A stretch of 64,000 nt of DNA from Colletotrichum lupini (lineage: Eukaryota > Ascomycota > Sordariomycetes > Glomerellales > Glomerellaceae): assembly GCF_023278565.1 (NCBI RefSeq), contig NC_064676.1, positions 6,324,001 to 6,388,000 on the forward strand, written 5' to 3'. Positions 11,880 to 23,350 of this stretch are shown here, one piece after another. Below the pieces are notes generated by a model. That model was not told the origin of the DNA and searched no databases. It saw only the letters and a program-made list of their open reading frames with translations. How positions within the stretch are numbered: position 1 is the first letter of the stretch; the number at the start of each line of letters is the position of its first letter. The translations under genes were made by a program, and so were the position numbers.

Positions 11880-13520
11880 TTATTTTTAAGTCGATACCCT
11901 TTGAATAGGTATTTAATTATAAGCTAAATAGTAATAATTACCTCGATTATTATAAAACGAGAATTTATATTAAAGAGGATTTTTAAAAATAATACTCCTT
12001 AAAAAAGACTTATATCATAATACTACTTATCAGGATATTTAGAATAATTATAGCTATTATTACTTAATTTAATTTAGAAATTTATTAATATAATATTATA
12101 AATACTTTTTTAAATATAATTAAAAAGCTAGGTAACCCCCTTATTATTTACGAGCTTTTAAATATCTTTTATAAACTAGGAATATATATTAAACTCGAGC
12201 GGGCCCTATATAATACTTATAACGCTTTATTATTATAATATAAAAAGCTAGTATTAATTTTTCAAAGTTTAAGTTTTTTATTTATAAACGAGGACCCGTA
12301 CTTATTCTAAGATTTTATTAAAAGGGTCCTAGTCCTTTTTTATATAAATAATATCCTTATTTTTTATTATAAAAACTACGTTTACGAGGCTAATTAAGTA
12401 ACTAAGGGATTTAAAAAAAAATACGAAATAAAAAACTAGGGACTAGTTTCGTAATACCTTAAGATAAGGGTCGTTTATAATTAACTAAATAAAAATATTT
12501 ACTTAGCTTATAATTAGTATTTTAAAAAAATAGTTAAGAAGTTCGATTTTACTAACTTTATTATTTTTATAGCCCTATTATTAATAATCCTAATTAAAAA
12601 AAACTTAGGGATTATATTCTTAAATAAAACTAAGTTTTTTTAAAAAAAGTTAGATTGATATTATATATAATAATTATAATTTAGCTTAACGTTATTTTTA
12701 TATACGCTCTACTCTCTTAGTTCTTAATAAACCTATTTTATTAATATTATTTTATTATAAATTAGGTTATATAATACTTTTTTTATATATAATACTTAGT
12801 AATATACTTCGGGATCTCGGGGAGTAACTAGGTATTATTAATTATAAACGACGCTTTATTTATAAATAATAAAGAGACCCGAAGATTTTTATAGGGTTTT
12901 ATAATCTCTTTTTTTAATAACCTCGTTTAGTAAAAAGTAGCTCGTTAAAATATAATAACTACGTTAATTACGGAGGCTAAATTATTAAGCTTAGAATATA
13001 TAACTAAAAAAATACTTATTTTTAAATACTTTTTTAAAAATATTTTATTTAAACTTAGTAATATATAAAAAGTATATTATAATAATTATTAAATAATTAA
13101 ATTCGTAATAAAAAAAGGGGAATATATTTTAACTTACCTATATTATATTAATATTTAGAATATATAGTTATAATAAGAGTATTTAAAAGGCTTATTTTAA
13201 GTAGTTTATATATTAATAAATAAAATACTAATTAATAGTTTTATAAAGAACTTTTTTAAAGTAAAGTTCGAGTACTTTATACTATTTTTAAATATAAGAA
13301 ATATATAAGAAATAATTATATTAAATAAAAGAACGTTTAAAAAGTAATAAAACGGCCCGGGGGGCCTAGTTTTTAATTAAAAAACGTAGTTTATAATTAA
13401 AAAGTATAAAGTCGCTTTAATAACCCTATTAAGTTATTTAAAAAGAGGCTATTTATTTAAAAAAGTAAGTGCGTATTTATTTAAAAAAGACTTTAATATA
13501 GGCTATATACCTAAAGGGAT
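11880..13520 (+). pseudogene. Copia-type reverse transcriptase/RNase H relic
   Basis: The plus-strand translation, read through stops and shifts, follows the order of fungal Ty1/copia RT: an arginine-rich start, a segment like 'EIYQYNIINTFLN' (family: D-V-x-A-F-L-N), 'ERALYNTYNALLL*Y' (family: RALYGL...LWY) and the catalytic box at 12341-12352. That box reads Y-I-N-N where active enzymes have Y-V-D-D; both Asp to Asn changes are what RIP produces (GA to AA). Stops are numerous. It belongs to the LTR element bounded at 3721 and 17643, and the orientation agrees with its polypurine tract. Confidence 0.75.
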
Positions 13521-13537
13521 ATATAAATTAATAAGAG

Positions 13538-13711
13538 GCCGTCCATGATCCGTAGTTATGAACTTTGTAAGAGGGAAAGTTAAAAAGTTAGAAAATCTAA
13601 AAAAATAGTCTAGCGAGACAGTGTGAGTATCCACTAATACCGTGTATTAATACCGTATAACCGATATCGAGAATCGCCCGAGTAGCTAGCAAAGGCAGAA
13701 TACTAAAACAA
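13538..13711 (+). mobile_element. 174-bp SINE-like element, full-length copy
   Basis: Flanked by a perfect 15-bp duplication ATAAATTAATAAGAG (13523-13537 and 13712-13726). The 3' end is A-rich (ACTAAAACAA). The last ~100 bp recur at 49168-49270 with their own 16-bp duplication, so that copy is 5'-truncated, as expected of retroposition. It keeps CA/TG dinucleotides, fitting the known failure of RIP on repeats shorter than roughly 400 bp. I see no convincing pol III A/B boxes, so SINE is an inference. Confidence 0.7.
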
Positions 13712-14620
13712 ATAAATTAATAAGAGTATTAATTTTAATTTAAATATTATTTATTTTTATAAATAAAATAGTTAATATTATTACGTCCTTAATAAGTTTT
13801 TTTAATAACGCTTTTAATATAAAAAGAGTATTTATAAACGCCTCTCTTATTAAAGCCTCGTTTATATAAACCCCTTTATTCTTTTTTTTATTTAAAAAAC
13901 CGTTATACTTAAGGGCCTTACGTAACGTTATTATTATATAAATTAAGGTTTATATATCGGATTATAAATAATAAATAAAACAAAAATAATTTAAAACCTA
14001 TTTTATAGGATATAGGTAGTTTTATATTAGTAACTATAACTATTACTAACTTTTTTATTACTTCTTATTTAAAATATAAGAACTTTATACTTAAGAACTA
14101 TATATACCCCTTAAGAATAGGAATATAATCTAACTTCTTATAGGTTTAGTAACGTTAATATTTATTATTAATATATAAACTTAAAAAGTACGTACTATTT
14201 AAATAGTTATTAAGGGCGCTTTTAATATACTTAAAGTATTTATAATTAAATAGGGGAGGTAAAAGTATTAACTCGTATTAAACTTTAATATTAAAAATAG
14301 TACTAAGAGGGTCTATTATTAAGAATTAGTTTTATAAATAATAATAATTAAAAAAGTATTATATATATAGTTAATTATTTTATACCCTCTAAAAAGAGGT
14401 AAGGGAGGGGGCTATAAACCCTCTTTATTTATATTATTTTCTTAAAAAATAAGAATATTTTCTTAATTTCTAAAAAAGAGCGAGGGAGGGGGCTATAAAC
14501 CCTCTTTATTTTTATTACTTTTTTAAATAACTCGTTTAGTTATAAAGCTACTACTTATTAAATAAAATTAATTAAATTAATATTAAATAAATAAAAGCCG
14601 TATTATAATTAAAATATAAT

Positions 14621-15701
14621 CCCCCCGACGGAGCAATCTACTGGGGCCGTATTATATATTACGTATTAAGGAAAACTAGGTATATTGCGCTCTATACCTA
14701 ACTACTAATTAAAATTAACCGACTTAACTATTATCTTTTTTATATTAATAGCTCCTAACCTTTCCCCGCTTCTAGCCGTCTAGAGGGTAAGCTATACCTA
14801 TTTTAATATATATAAAACCTCTTAATATTAGCTTATATAAGTAGCTAGATCCCGTATTATATACTCTTTTTTATTAAGGGTTAGGGGGCCCTTTATATAT
14901 TCCCTTATATTTATAATATAGCCTATATTAAAGGGATTTCTAGTTTTATAAAGTATAATTTCTAAGCTAATATTAATATACTAAATCTTAACGTCTATAT
15001 TAGCCTAGCTATTTATAACGTTTATATTATTACTTAGCTAAATTCCGTATTATTAAAAAGTACTTTATTAATCTTTAGGTATACTTACGTTAATTATAAC
15101 AGCTATAGCGTCGAGCTAGCTAAGGGCGCCTAGCCTAAGAGGGGTAAACTTATTAATAAGTATTTTTAAAGTTCTAACTTACTAATTACTAACTATATAC
15201 TAAAAGTAAACTATTTAGGTAGTAGTTTATATATTAATAAGTTTATTTAGTAGATTTGTTTGATACATTTATTTAGTTTAAATAAAAAGTAGCTTTAGGT
15301 AATATTAAAAACGATAAGGATAAAAAGAATCTTTACGAGCTCTATAAATATTAGCCTATTTAGCCCTTTTTTTAAAAACCTCTATATTATTATTAAAGTT
15401 TAAAACCTCTGCGGTTAAGGGCCGCCTCTAATTATTACGGCCGACTATTATAGCTAATTATTATAACCGACCTTTATTATTAACCTTTTTAACTAGCGCT
15501 ATTACTAAAGAGGGCAGCTTACTTATCCCGAATTATATGGCGGTTTTTATATTAAAATTACTATATTACGTTAAGCGCGTGCTTAGGGTATATTATGCGT
15601 ATTATATAATTAAAAAGTGTACTATATTATATAATTTCTTTTAAAAACGTAATCCTATTAAGGTCGATTTTTTACGCTTATAAAGCCGGAAAAAAACCAC
15701 T
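14621..15701 (+). mobile_element. Unclassified ~1.1-kb element, copy B
   Basis: 1081 bp. Best-preserved head: CCCCCCGACGGAGCAATC followed by a pairing segment CTACTGGGG, giving a short terminal hairpin. Ends GGAAAAAAACCACT. Flanks 14605-14619 and 15704-15718 match over 15 bp with one C/T difference, as RIP would cause. Confidence 0.75.
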
Positions 15702-16041
15702 ACATAACTAAAATATAAAACGAGGGAATATTATTTATTTATTTCGGGCTTATAGGGGGGGCTAAAAGAGCTATTACTCTTTTTTAAAGCCGTAGTTTTA
15801 AGCTTATACTTCTTAACCTCTTATATTATAATAATACGAGCGTAGTTTTTAACTAATCGTTTTAATAATATTTAAATAAAAATAATATTATTAATAAAAA
15901 TCCTTTTTTAATAATATATACGTATAAGAACGCGAGTACGGAAGCGAAAAGTAAGAGTATATACGTATAATAGTAATATAAGTATAAGTTAAAAAGGGAA
16001 AAAAAGTCGGTACTATAGGTAGTAATAAGAAATTTATATAT

Positions 16042-17154
16042 AGTGGTTTTTCTTTCTAGCTTTATAGGCGCAAAAGATCGACCTTAACGGGATTACGCTT
16101 TTAAAGGAAATTATACGATACGGTACACTTTTTAATTATATAATATATATAATATACCCTAAGTACGTACTTAATATAATATAATAATTTTAATATAAAA
16201 ACTACTATATAATTCGGGATAGGTAAGCTGCCTTACGGTAGTACCGGTTAGAAAGATTAATAATAGAGGTCGGCTATAATAGTTAGCTATGATAGTTAGC
16301 TATAATAGTTAAAAGCGGCCCTTAATTATAGAAGTTTTAAACTTTAATAATAACTTAGAAGTTTTTTAAAAAAGGGCTAAATAGGCCAATATTTACTACT
16401 CTTTTATTATACTAGAGCTTATAAACATTCTTTTTATTTTTATCGCTTTTAATATTACTTAAAGCTAATCTTTATTTAAACTAAATAAATTTACTAAATA
16501 AATTTACTAAATAAATTTACTAAATAAATTTACTAAATAAACTTATTAATATATAAACTACTACTTAGATAGCTAGTTAAATAACTAGTTAAGAAGTTAG
16601 TTAATTAAAATACTACCTTAATAAGAACCTAAAAATACTTATTAATAAGTCTACCCCTCTTAGGCTAGGCGCCCTCGGCTAGCTTAATACTATAGCTATT
16701 ATAACTAACATAAGTACGCTTAAAAATTAATAAAGTACTTTTTAATAATATAGAATTTAGCTAAGTAATTATATAAATACTATAAATAGCCGGGCTAATA
16801 TAAACGTTAAGATTTAGTATATTAATACTAGCTTAGAAATTATATTTTATAAAGCTAAAAATCCTTTTAATATAAGCTATATTATAAATATAAGGGAATA
16901 TATAAGGGGCCCTTTAACTTTTAATAAAAAGGAGTATATAATACGGGATCTAGCTACTTATACGGGCTAATACTAAGAGGTCTTATATATATTAAAATAA
17001 ATATAGCTCGCTCTTTAAATAGCTAAAACTTAGAGGATTACGGGGGAAGGTTAGGAGCTATTTTAATTAGTAGTTAAGTATAGAGCGTAATATACCTAGT
17101 TTTCTTTAATACGTAATATACGGTACGGCCCCGGCGGATTACTCCGTCGGGGGG
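16042..17154 (-). mobile_element. Unclassified ~1.1-kb element, copy C (inverted)
   Basis: 1113 bp, opposite orientation to A and B. Perfect 16-bp duplication TAAGAAATTTATATAT at 16026-16041 and 17155-17170. The head, read on the minus strand, is CCCCCCGACGGAG with a clear hairpin CCCCGACGGA / TCCGCCGGGG. Contains five units of a 13-bp tandem repeat at 16481-16545. Confidence 0.8.
16481..16545. repeat. 13-bp tandem repeat (5 units) inside copy C
   Basis: Unit CTAAATAAATTTA, five near-perfect copies. Copy D has about three units (61303-61341) and copies A and B about three, partly degenerate. The unit number therefore varies between element copies. Confidence 0.8.
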
Positions 17155-17464
17155 TAAGAAATTTATATATTTATTACTTTTAACCTATAAATTAATTATT
17201 TAATTAATAAGAGTCCGTCCCTTAGTTATACTTTTTATTAATAATATAACTTTAAGATTACTTATAATAACGAATATAAAAATTAATTTATAACTAATTT
17301 ATTCCTTATTTATAACTCTATATATAAACCGATTTACTTTATAATTCCTTTTATAAATAAACTTTTATATATTAATATTTAGTTTTCTACTTTTAGTAAA
17401 CCTTTTTATAATAATACAAGTAGTTAAATATGCTTTTTTTTAAATATATATTCGTTTAGGGGGG

Positions 17465-17643
17465 TATATTATAATAGTTTTAATTATTTATAGCCTTATT
17501 ATACGTTATATAACCTTAGTTATATAATTACTAAAGCCTACTTCGCTCGTACTTTTTATATTAAAACGAGCTTTATACTTATTTCCTATTTTTAATAAAT
17601 AACCGTTCTCTTTATATACGTCGATACCCCTACAGTGACTCTA
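17465..17643 (+). repeat. Right LTR (179 bp) of the copia-type element
   Basis: Pairs with 3721-3899. Preceded directly by the polypurine tract AGGGGGG (17458-17464) and followed by TAATA. Normal base composition resumes immediately after it. Confidence 0.75.
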
Positions 17644-18023
17644 TAATAATATAGCAATAGTGATAGTGATTAGCACAGCAGCTATAGCAGAAGAATCACT
17701 TGCGCACGGATAGGGTGCCATTACGGCCGTTTCTCAGGGTTCGGAGGAAAGATCTCCCAGGCCAACGGTTGATTACGGCATTAAATACACATTGCCAATC
17801 GAAGGACCCAATTGCATCGCGAGCCCTGTTATATGACTAGGATAGGATCTAAGGAAGAGCCACAAAGATTCGATTAGCAGCCAGTCTCAGAGTCCCAGCT
17901 ACCATTAAATCCAAGATAGCGTTATAAATAACAAATTCTTGCTCTCAAGAGAAATAAGACTGTACTACTTAGATGGAAGATGTGATGCTTTCGCCTTAAG
18001 TGTTGCCGACTGGGGAACGCCCA
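17644..18023. other. Intergenic between RIP block and cluster
   Basis: About 380 bp of GC-balanced sequence downstream of the acyl-CoA ligase stop. It presumably holds the ligase 3' UTR. Nothing else seen. Confidence 0.5.
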
Positions 18024-20523
18024 TTAGTGTTGACCATGGACGCGATCAAGTAGTCCTTGATAGCGAGTCACGATCCCTCGTCTGTTAAGCTTCCCAACCG
18101 CTGTTGTCAAGCCCTGGGGTCAATATTAGTCTCGAATTACTTGATGTCATGACTCAGTTCTGAATGATGGCACTAACATTTTGAGGAGTCCACTCTGAAT
18201 CGTCAACAAGCACAACAGCCTCTACCACCTCAATCGAGGCAAGTCCGGCCTCCTGAGCAATCTGTTGCAATTGCAGAAGGGCGCCATGCACGACAAATGG
18301 ATGTCGTATAAGCGCTGATGTTTCGCAGGGGGTATCTAAACCATGTCTCTTAGCTAGGTCCTTCAAGGCTGGCGGTGAAGGAACGACTATAGCCGTTGGC
18401 TTTGCGCGGTGAGGCGATGCGTGGATGCAGATGTTAGCCACTAGCTTTGCAGAGCGGTAGATAGACTCTAGCTGGAATGAGTGAGTTGTGGTCAGTGTAC
18501 ACACCTTCCACGGGCAACTTAACGATGCATCATGCAGATCGGCGTCATACCTTTTCAAGCGCGATGTACTCTCCGTTGAGTGTCTTGACGAGGTTCTTCT
18601 TCCGGTCAATGATTCTGAAATGAAAGTCGTCGCCGCTGCATGTGGGTTCCCACTGCCCAATGTCGCCAGTGCGGATCCAATCGCCAGGCGCGACTGCACT
18701 CTTGGACTCATCGTCGTTGTCATAGTACCCTTCCATAACACTATCGCCCCGTATCCAGATCTCCCCCTGTGATGGAGTGTTACTGGTGAGGTAGCCTGCA
18801 TCAGGGCAGTCAACCAGTTTCATTTCTATACTGGCCGGGATGCTCATAGATCCTGGTCGCCATTGGCCGGGATCCATCAGACCACCCATGCTGGAGGTTA
18901 TCAAGACATCAGCTTCGGTTCAGCTTTGAACTCAGACTATCGAGTCCTTGAACTTACGCCATTGTCTCGGTTAAGCCATATCCGTTAACCAAAGGAGCCA
19001 TTGCCATGGTCAAGAAGTTCTGCGTGCTTTCCGCTACGGGCCCGCCGCCTGACATGGCGAACCGCAGCAGGGGCCCAACCACCTCACTGGCGGCGGACGA
19101 TAATATCCCATTGAACCCGCATGTCCCGGCCAATCCGGCTGCGGCCCATACTTCTCTTGCTTTGACCCTCGACCAGAAAGCAAGTCTGTCAATAAAGCTT
19201 GAATTTTCCACGTTGGACAAAATCGCCTTTTTAATCCTTTCCCAGATAGCAGGAACACCGATCATAAAGGTGGGTTGGAAGGCATTTATGTCTCCCACTT
19301 CGAGAGTGCCGGATGGAGTGCTACGGTCGAAGAGCGTACGTGCACCACCGTAGCCCATTTTCACACCCCAGTAGAGACAGCTATTTTCGAAGGCGAATTC
19401 AAGAACATGAGCTAATGGTAAGTATGCGAGGAAAGAATCGGAAGACGAGAGATAGTCGCCGATCACGGAGTCAAGACCTGTGACTGTTGGCTGATTAGAT
19501 AAGCGTTCATGGCATTCTAAGGGGAAGAAGATCAAGTATCATGGCGAATCAGGGGGTGACTTACCTGCCGCTACAACGGCCTTGTGTTTCACCGGAACTC
19601 CTTTCGGTATTCCTGTAGAACCAGAAGTGTAGTAGATGGCGCAAAGATCCTCCCTGTCAGGTGGAACAGGCTCACTCATCTTGCTCCGGCCAACCTGGCA
19701 TAGCTGGCTGAAGCTGAGTATTTGAAGCCCTGGTTGTGTCTTCTTGAGTTCGAACAAGCCTTTGATCCACTCAGCACCTGCATCAATTGTACCACTTGGC
19801 TGGTCGTTATAGACTATGGCCTCAACTCGTGGAAGAGATCTGTTTGTCATTGCAGAAGTCACCTTTTGACAGAGATGGTGATCCACGAAGATGGCTTTGG
19901 CGCCTGTGGACTCCAGAGAATGCTCGAGGCCAGCAAGGCCGAGAGCTTCGTAGGCTGTCACGAAAACCATGGACTGTGAAGATGCACCATGAGCGATTGA
20001 TAACCATTGTGGGCTTCACGGTATTCGTCAATTTTGGTAATTCAACAAGAGTCTGCAGGGGAAACTTGCCTTGTTGCTGCATAGACGAGAATCTTATCAG
20101 TTTTCTGGAGACCGACCGCCCGTAAACCAGATCCTACATCATGAACCACAGTACAATAATCTTGGTATGATATGTAAGTGTACTATTGATGCACTTTTAG
20201 CCGCCTTGTCATATGTGATTACGGCAGGGCACGCCACCAACCAGAGAATCTCCTGGCAATCTGTTTCTTGCATTTAAGTTTTCGGCTTCACTTGCTCGTG
20301 CACCCAAAGCAGGCTTGTCTCCATATGTCTCTGCCGCCCAGTGCACGATGTCATAGACTGTCTGTATCTCGTTATTGGGCTGCGACAATAACCCGGGTCT
20401 ACCAGCAAGCTTGGTGTTTCTTTGGGGCCGAGTCTTGGCCGGGATAGGTGGGGCACTCGGTACCGCAGTGGAGAACGGGGCGGAGCCGGAGGCCCGGGCG
20501 CTGGATTCCGGGGACACCGTCAT
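18024..20523 (-). CDS. Long-chain acyl-CoA ligase (AMP-binding, 696 aa)
   Basis: Activates a fatty or polyketide acid to its CoA thioester via an acyl-AMP. Seven exons by hand: 20523-20223, 20160-20070, 20013-19565, 19483-18958, 18890-18551, 18471-18178, 18113-18024; phases agree throughout and give 696 aa, the usual size for fungal LACS proteins. Visible motifs: P-loop YYTSGSTGIPKG (residues ~258-269), GYGLTET, TGDIGQW, DRKKNLVKTLNGEY, and a C-terminal WTPQNGLTTAVGKLNRR once the last intron is removed. The second intron (20014-20069) has a GC donor (GCAAGT). The first exon joint is the least certain. In the cluster it may re-activate a released polyketide acid or supply a fatty acyl starter (inference). 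No clear signal peptide; the last residues are VHGQH. Confidence 0.85.
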
Positions 20524-20818
20524 TGTGCCGTATCGAGCTTACTTGTGGGCGAAGTAAGACGATGCCCATGACTAGCAAAGCGAATTGTTCAATTTAGGCT
20601 GTTTTAACTGCTGCACGGTCTGGTACAGATGCCGTGTACCTAAGTCCTCGGGTGGTTTTCATCTGTCGCGCGTAGGCGCTGCGGCTCATTTTTTAGTCCC
20701 CGAATGCCGCCGCATTGCACATAAGCTCGCTCCTATTCTAGGCGAAATGGCCCGCTACCACAAACAAGTCAACTGGCTACTCTTCCTGGAGACAAAACCC
20801 GTGAAAAAACAATTTCTT

Positions 20819-22846
20819 TTACTGACTGGGAAGTATCGTTGAAGAAATTCCAAAGTACCCGCGTGCAAGCTCTTGTGCCTGTCTCGCCCGAGATATTAGC
20901 ATAGCCCGGGCCCTCAAGATGGCGACCCGCCCAAGGCCAAATGACCTGAGTCCGTCACCCCATCCTTTACAGAGCCTGCCATGTTCATCGATCGACCATG
21001 CATCGCTAGATACTCCAGTAGGCCCAAAGAGAAGACCTTCGGGGTCGTATTTAGACTTGATGGCCTGCAGCCGCGGGTAGTTTGCCCCATAGAAATCCTC
21101 TTTCCAAGTTTTGAGCTGGAAATCGCCCTCGTTCATATAAGTCCCGGAACCAAGCGTAAGTTCCCTCAGTCTTGGCACAACGACGTCGGTGATCTCGTCG
21201 GCACGACGTTGGCCGTCCGCTCTAAGCGCACTGAAGTTCCACGTCGACTGTGCAAGTACCGTGATCAGGGTGTCTCGCCAGGCCGGGAGGACGGCATTGT
21301 CCGCAACGGGTTTCCGTCCAGGCACCTGCTTTACATCCAGAGCAACAAATCCCAGAAAAGCATCCGTGTCTTCAAGAATGTTGCGAAAGGCCCCGACAAG
21401 AGCGGTGCTGTTTTCCTCGACATTGGAGCGCGGGATCATCCTTCCGCCAAAGAGGTGGTGAATCGTGTAAGGGCCTCGGGGCAGAGGTCCACCGTGCTTG
21501 CTGTAATGCTCCAAGAATGTGGGTTCCGATGTCACTTCGAGCGTGTACTGTACGTCTAGCTGATCGAGTCGGTCGACCAGCGGGCTTATCATTCCGGAGA
21601 CCTGTTGCTTGGTCCACCCAGGGAGGGTAATAGGTGCGATGAAGAAGGCGTCCTTGGTGACGGCGTATCCAGCTGTCCCACCGGCGGTAGTGAGGCTAGG
21701 GAGGAGGTCTTGCCAGCTTTTGAAAAAATTCCAGAAGTCATCTTTCGCCACACCGGCGGTAGAGAATGCCAGAGTCGCACCTCCGATGTAGCCGTCAGGG
21801 TATGCTCTCACGGTTAGCGAGATCACGACTGCGTAGGTGCCAGGTCCGCCTCCGCTCAAGGCCCAGTACAGATCTGAGTGCTGCAGAGGTGTCGCCACCA
21901 GATGTTCTCCGGAAGGCGTGATGACTTCCCACTCAAGGACCTGGTCGGCTCCGAGCCCATACTGTGAGCTCAACGGACCGTGGCCTCCGCCTTGGGTATA
22001 ACCGCCGGCGACGCCTACCGTCGGGCAAAAGCCTCCAACCACGCGAAGGCCTTTGTTGGCGGCAGCCGTGTAGGCTTCCAGCCCACGTACGCCGGCGCCC
22101 ATTCGGATAGCGGGACCGGTGTATGTTTCGCTTGCAAAATCCAGCACTTCTATCGAACGGAGGCTACTTGTCCATAGGGCAAGGCCCCCTTTGGCGGCGG
22201 ACTTTCCCATGTAACTTGCAAACGTATGTCAGTGATTGTCTCGATACCTTATGCCAAAGGAACTTCGCTTTAGATGTGGCTTGTTACGCACTCATGTCCC
22301 GTGTTCTTGATGGCCAGCCGTAGGGAGTGCCTACGTGCGAATGAAAGACCTTGCACGACGTCTTCTGCATTTGTTACGTTGATAGCGTAGGAAACACTAT
22401 GTCCCAGCGTACAAGGGGTATCAGCAGGAGTGAATGGATCGCAGCTGGAGTTCTGCCAGTAGGGGCTCTGGATGCCGCCTGGCCAAGATTCGCTGCAATT
22501 ACCTGTCAGACTGTATGACCCGAGCAAGGAATCAATGGGGTGTCAAAGCTCACTGAATCTCTGGCCAAACCCAGTCCTTGCGAATAGCGGCGCACTCGGC
22601 CTCGTCATAGTTCGGGGCGTGGCAGACAGACGCTGGAGGAACTGGAGCAATGAGACGACCGCCCACAGAGGCGTTAAGGTCCTGCCATTGCAACTCGGAT
22701 GGCCAACAGCTATCGCCGTCAGTACATGTGCAGAACGGGCGGGCCCAGCTGGCAGAATTTCTTGTCAGAAACAAGGCGGCTGTAATTGCCAGCCCCACGA
22801 TTGAGGCTGGCCCGGAAACTTGTGATCGAAATCTCATTGCTAACAT
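20819..22846 (-). CDS. BBE-like FAD-linked oxidase (629 aa)
   Basis: Flavin oxidoreductase of the berberine-bridge/VAO type, which usually oxidises alcohols or forms C-C/C-O bonds using O2. Exons 22846-22554, 22492-22292 and 22214-20819. The second joint uses a GTGCGT donor and restores the NTGHD-Y-x-G motif. His164 in that motif and Cys228 in GGFCPTVGVAGG are the residues that bind FAD twice covalently in this family. FAD_binding_4 occupies about residues 130-310, and the C-terminal BBE segment (NYPRLQAIKSKYDPEGLLFGP) is near residue 570. The N-terminus has a hydrophobic stretch (residues ~16-28) after an Arg-containing start, so it is secreted or ER-anchored. Start at 22846 or 22837. It is divergent from the P450 across 504 bp, suggesting co-regulation. 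Substrate unknown. Confidence 0.85.
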
Positions 22847-23350
22847 AAATGAGCATTGAAAGCCAACTATGCGGTTTTCTGCTCCAGAATTTCTTTGCTT
22901 CACTTGAAATAGAGCAGTATTATCGCGGAATAGAACCAGGACAAGAAGCGCCCAACAAAATTCCGCAGTCGCTAGGATTTGGCCGAGCTCGTTATTCCCC
23001 GGTGTTACTGATGGAAACAACACTATGGAAGATTACTTCGACTTACAAAAGAAAAAAAAGCCCCGACCTGCGTAGATGAAATCCGTGTGGCCCGATGCTG
23101 ACGCCCATGCTGGCTACCTGACCAGCAACAAAAAAAGACTTCCCACTGAACATCGGCCAGAGCGAACTCAACCAAGACGTGAATTTTGGAAGAAGATTAC
23201 CTCAAAATAACCAGGCTTTGAGTTTGATCTCGTCAAAATTTGTTTGGTCGTCACTTTCCTTTCCTGCCCTCCCGCCGGTCCTATCAACAGCCGACATTTG
23301 CCCCGTCGTAGCCGCACAATCATTTCCAAGCACCTCAGAGACCACCAAAT
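22847..23350. promoter_or_regulatory. Divergent promoter, FAD oxidase / P450
   Basis: 504 bp between two start codons pointing away from each other, so both tailoring genes probably share upstream control. I see no repeated or textbook operator that I would trust. Confidence 0.5.

Larger units (their letters stand above)
3721..17643 (+). mobile_element. RIP-degraded Ty1/copia-type LTR retrotransposon with nested insertions
   Basis: Bounded by two direct repeats of equal length (3721-3899 and 17465-17643, 179 bp each), by a 5-bp duplication TAATA at 3716-3720 and 17644-17648, and by a polypurine run AGGGGGG at 17458-17464 just before the right LTR. A copia reverse-transcriptase relic lies on the same strand at about 11.9-13.5 kb. 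Subtracting the nested Fot, SINE-like and three 1.1-kb elements leaves about 8.6 kb, still including a gypsy fragment and unassigned relics. CpA/TpG is nearly absent and stops are frequent, so nothing is coding. RIP stops sharply at the right LTR end. The stretches 3900-5622, 6691-8170, 10037-10238, 13727-14604, 15719-16025 and 17171-17457 hold further AT-rich relics I could not assign. Confidence 0.8.

Noticed and set aside
10255..15701. Copies A and B as LTRs of a retrotransposon (direct orientation, copia RT between)
   Set aside because: Each has its own long duplication and no TG...CA ends, and copies C and D are solitary. The RT relic is better explained by the 179-bp LTR pair at 3721 and 17465.
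14621..17154. Copies B and C as terminal inverted repeats of one large transposon
   Set aside because: Each copy has its own 15-16 bp target duplication, so they are separate insertions in opposite orientation.
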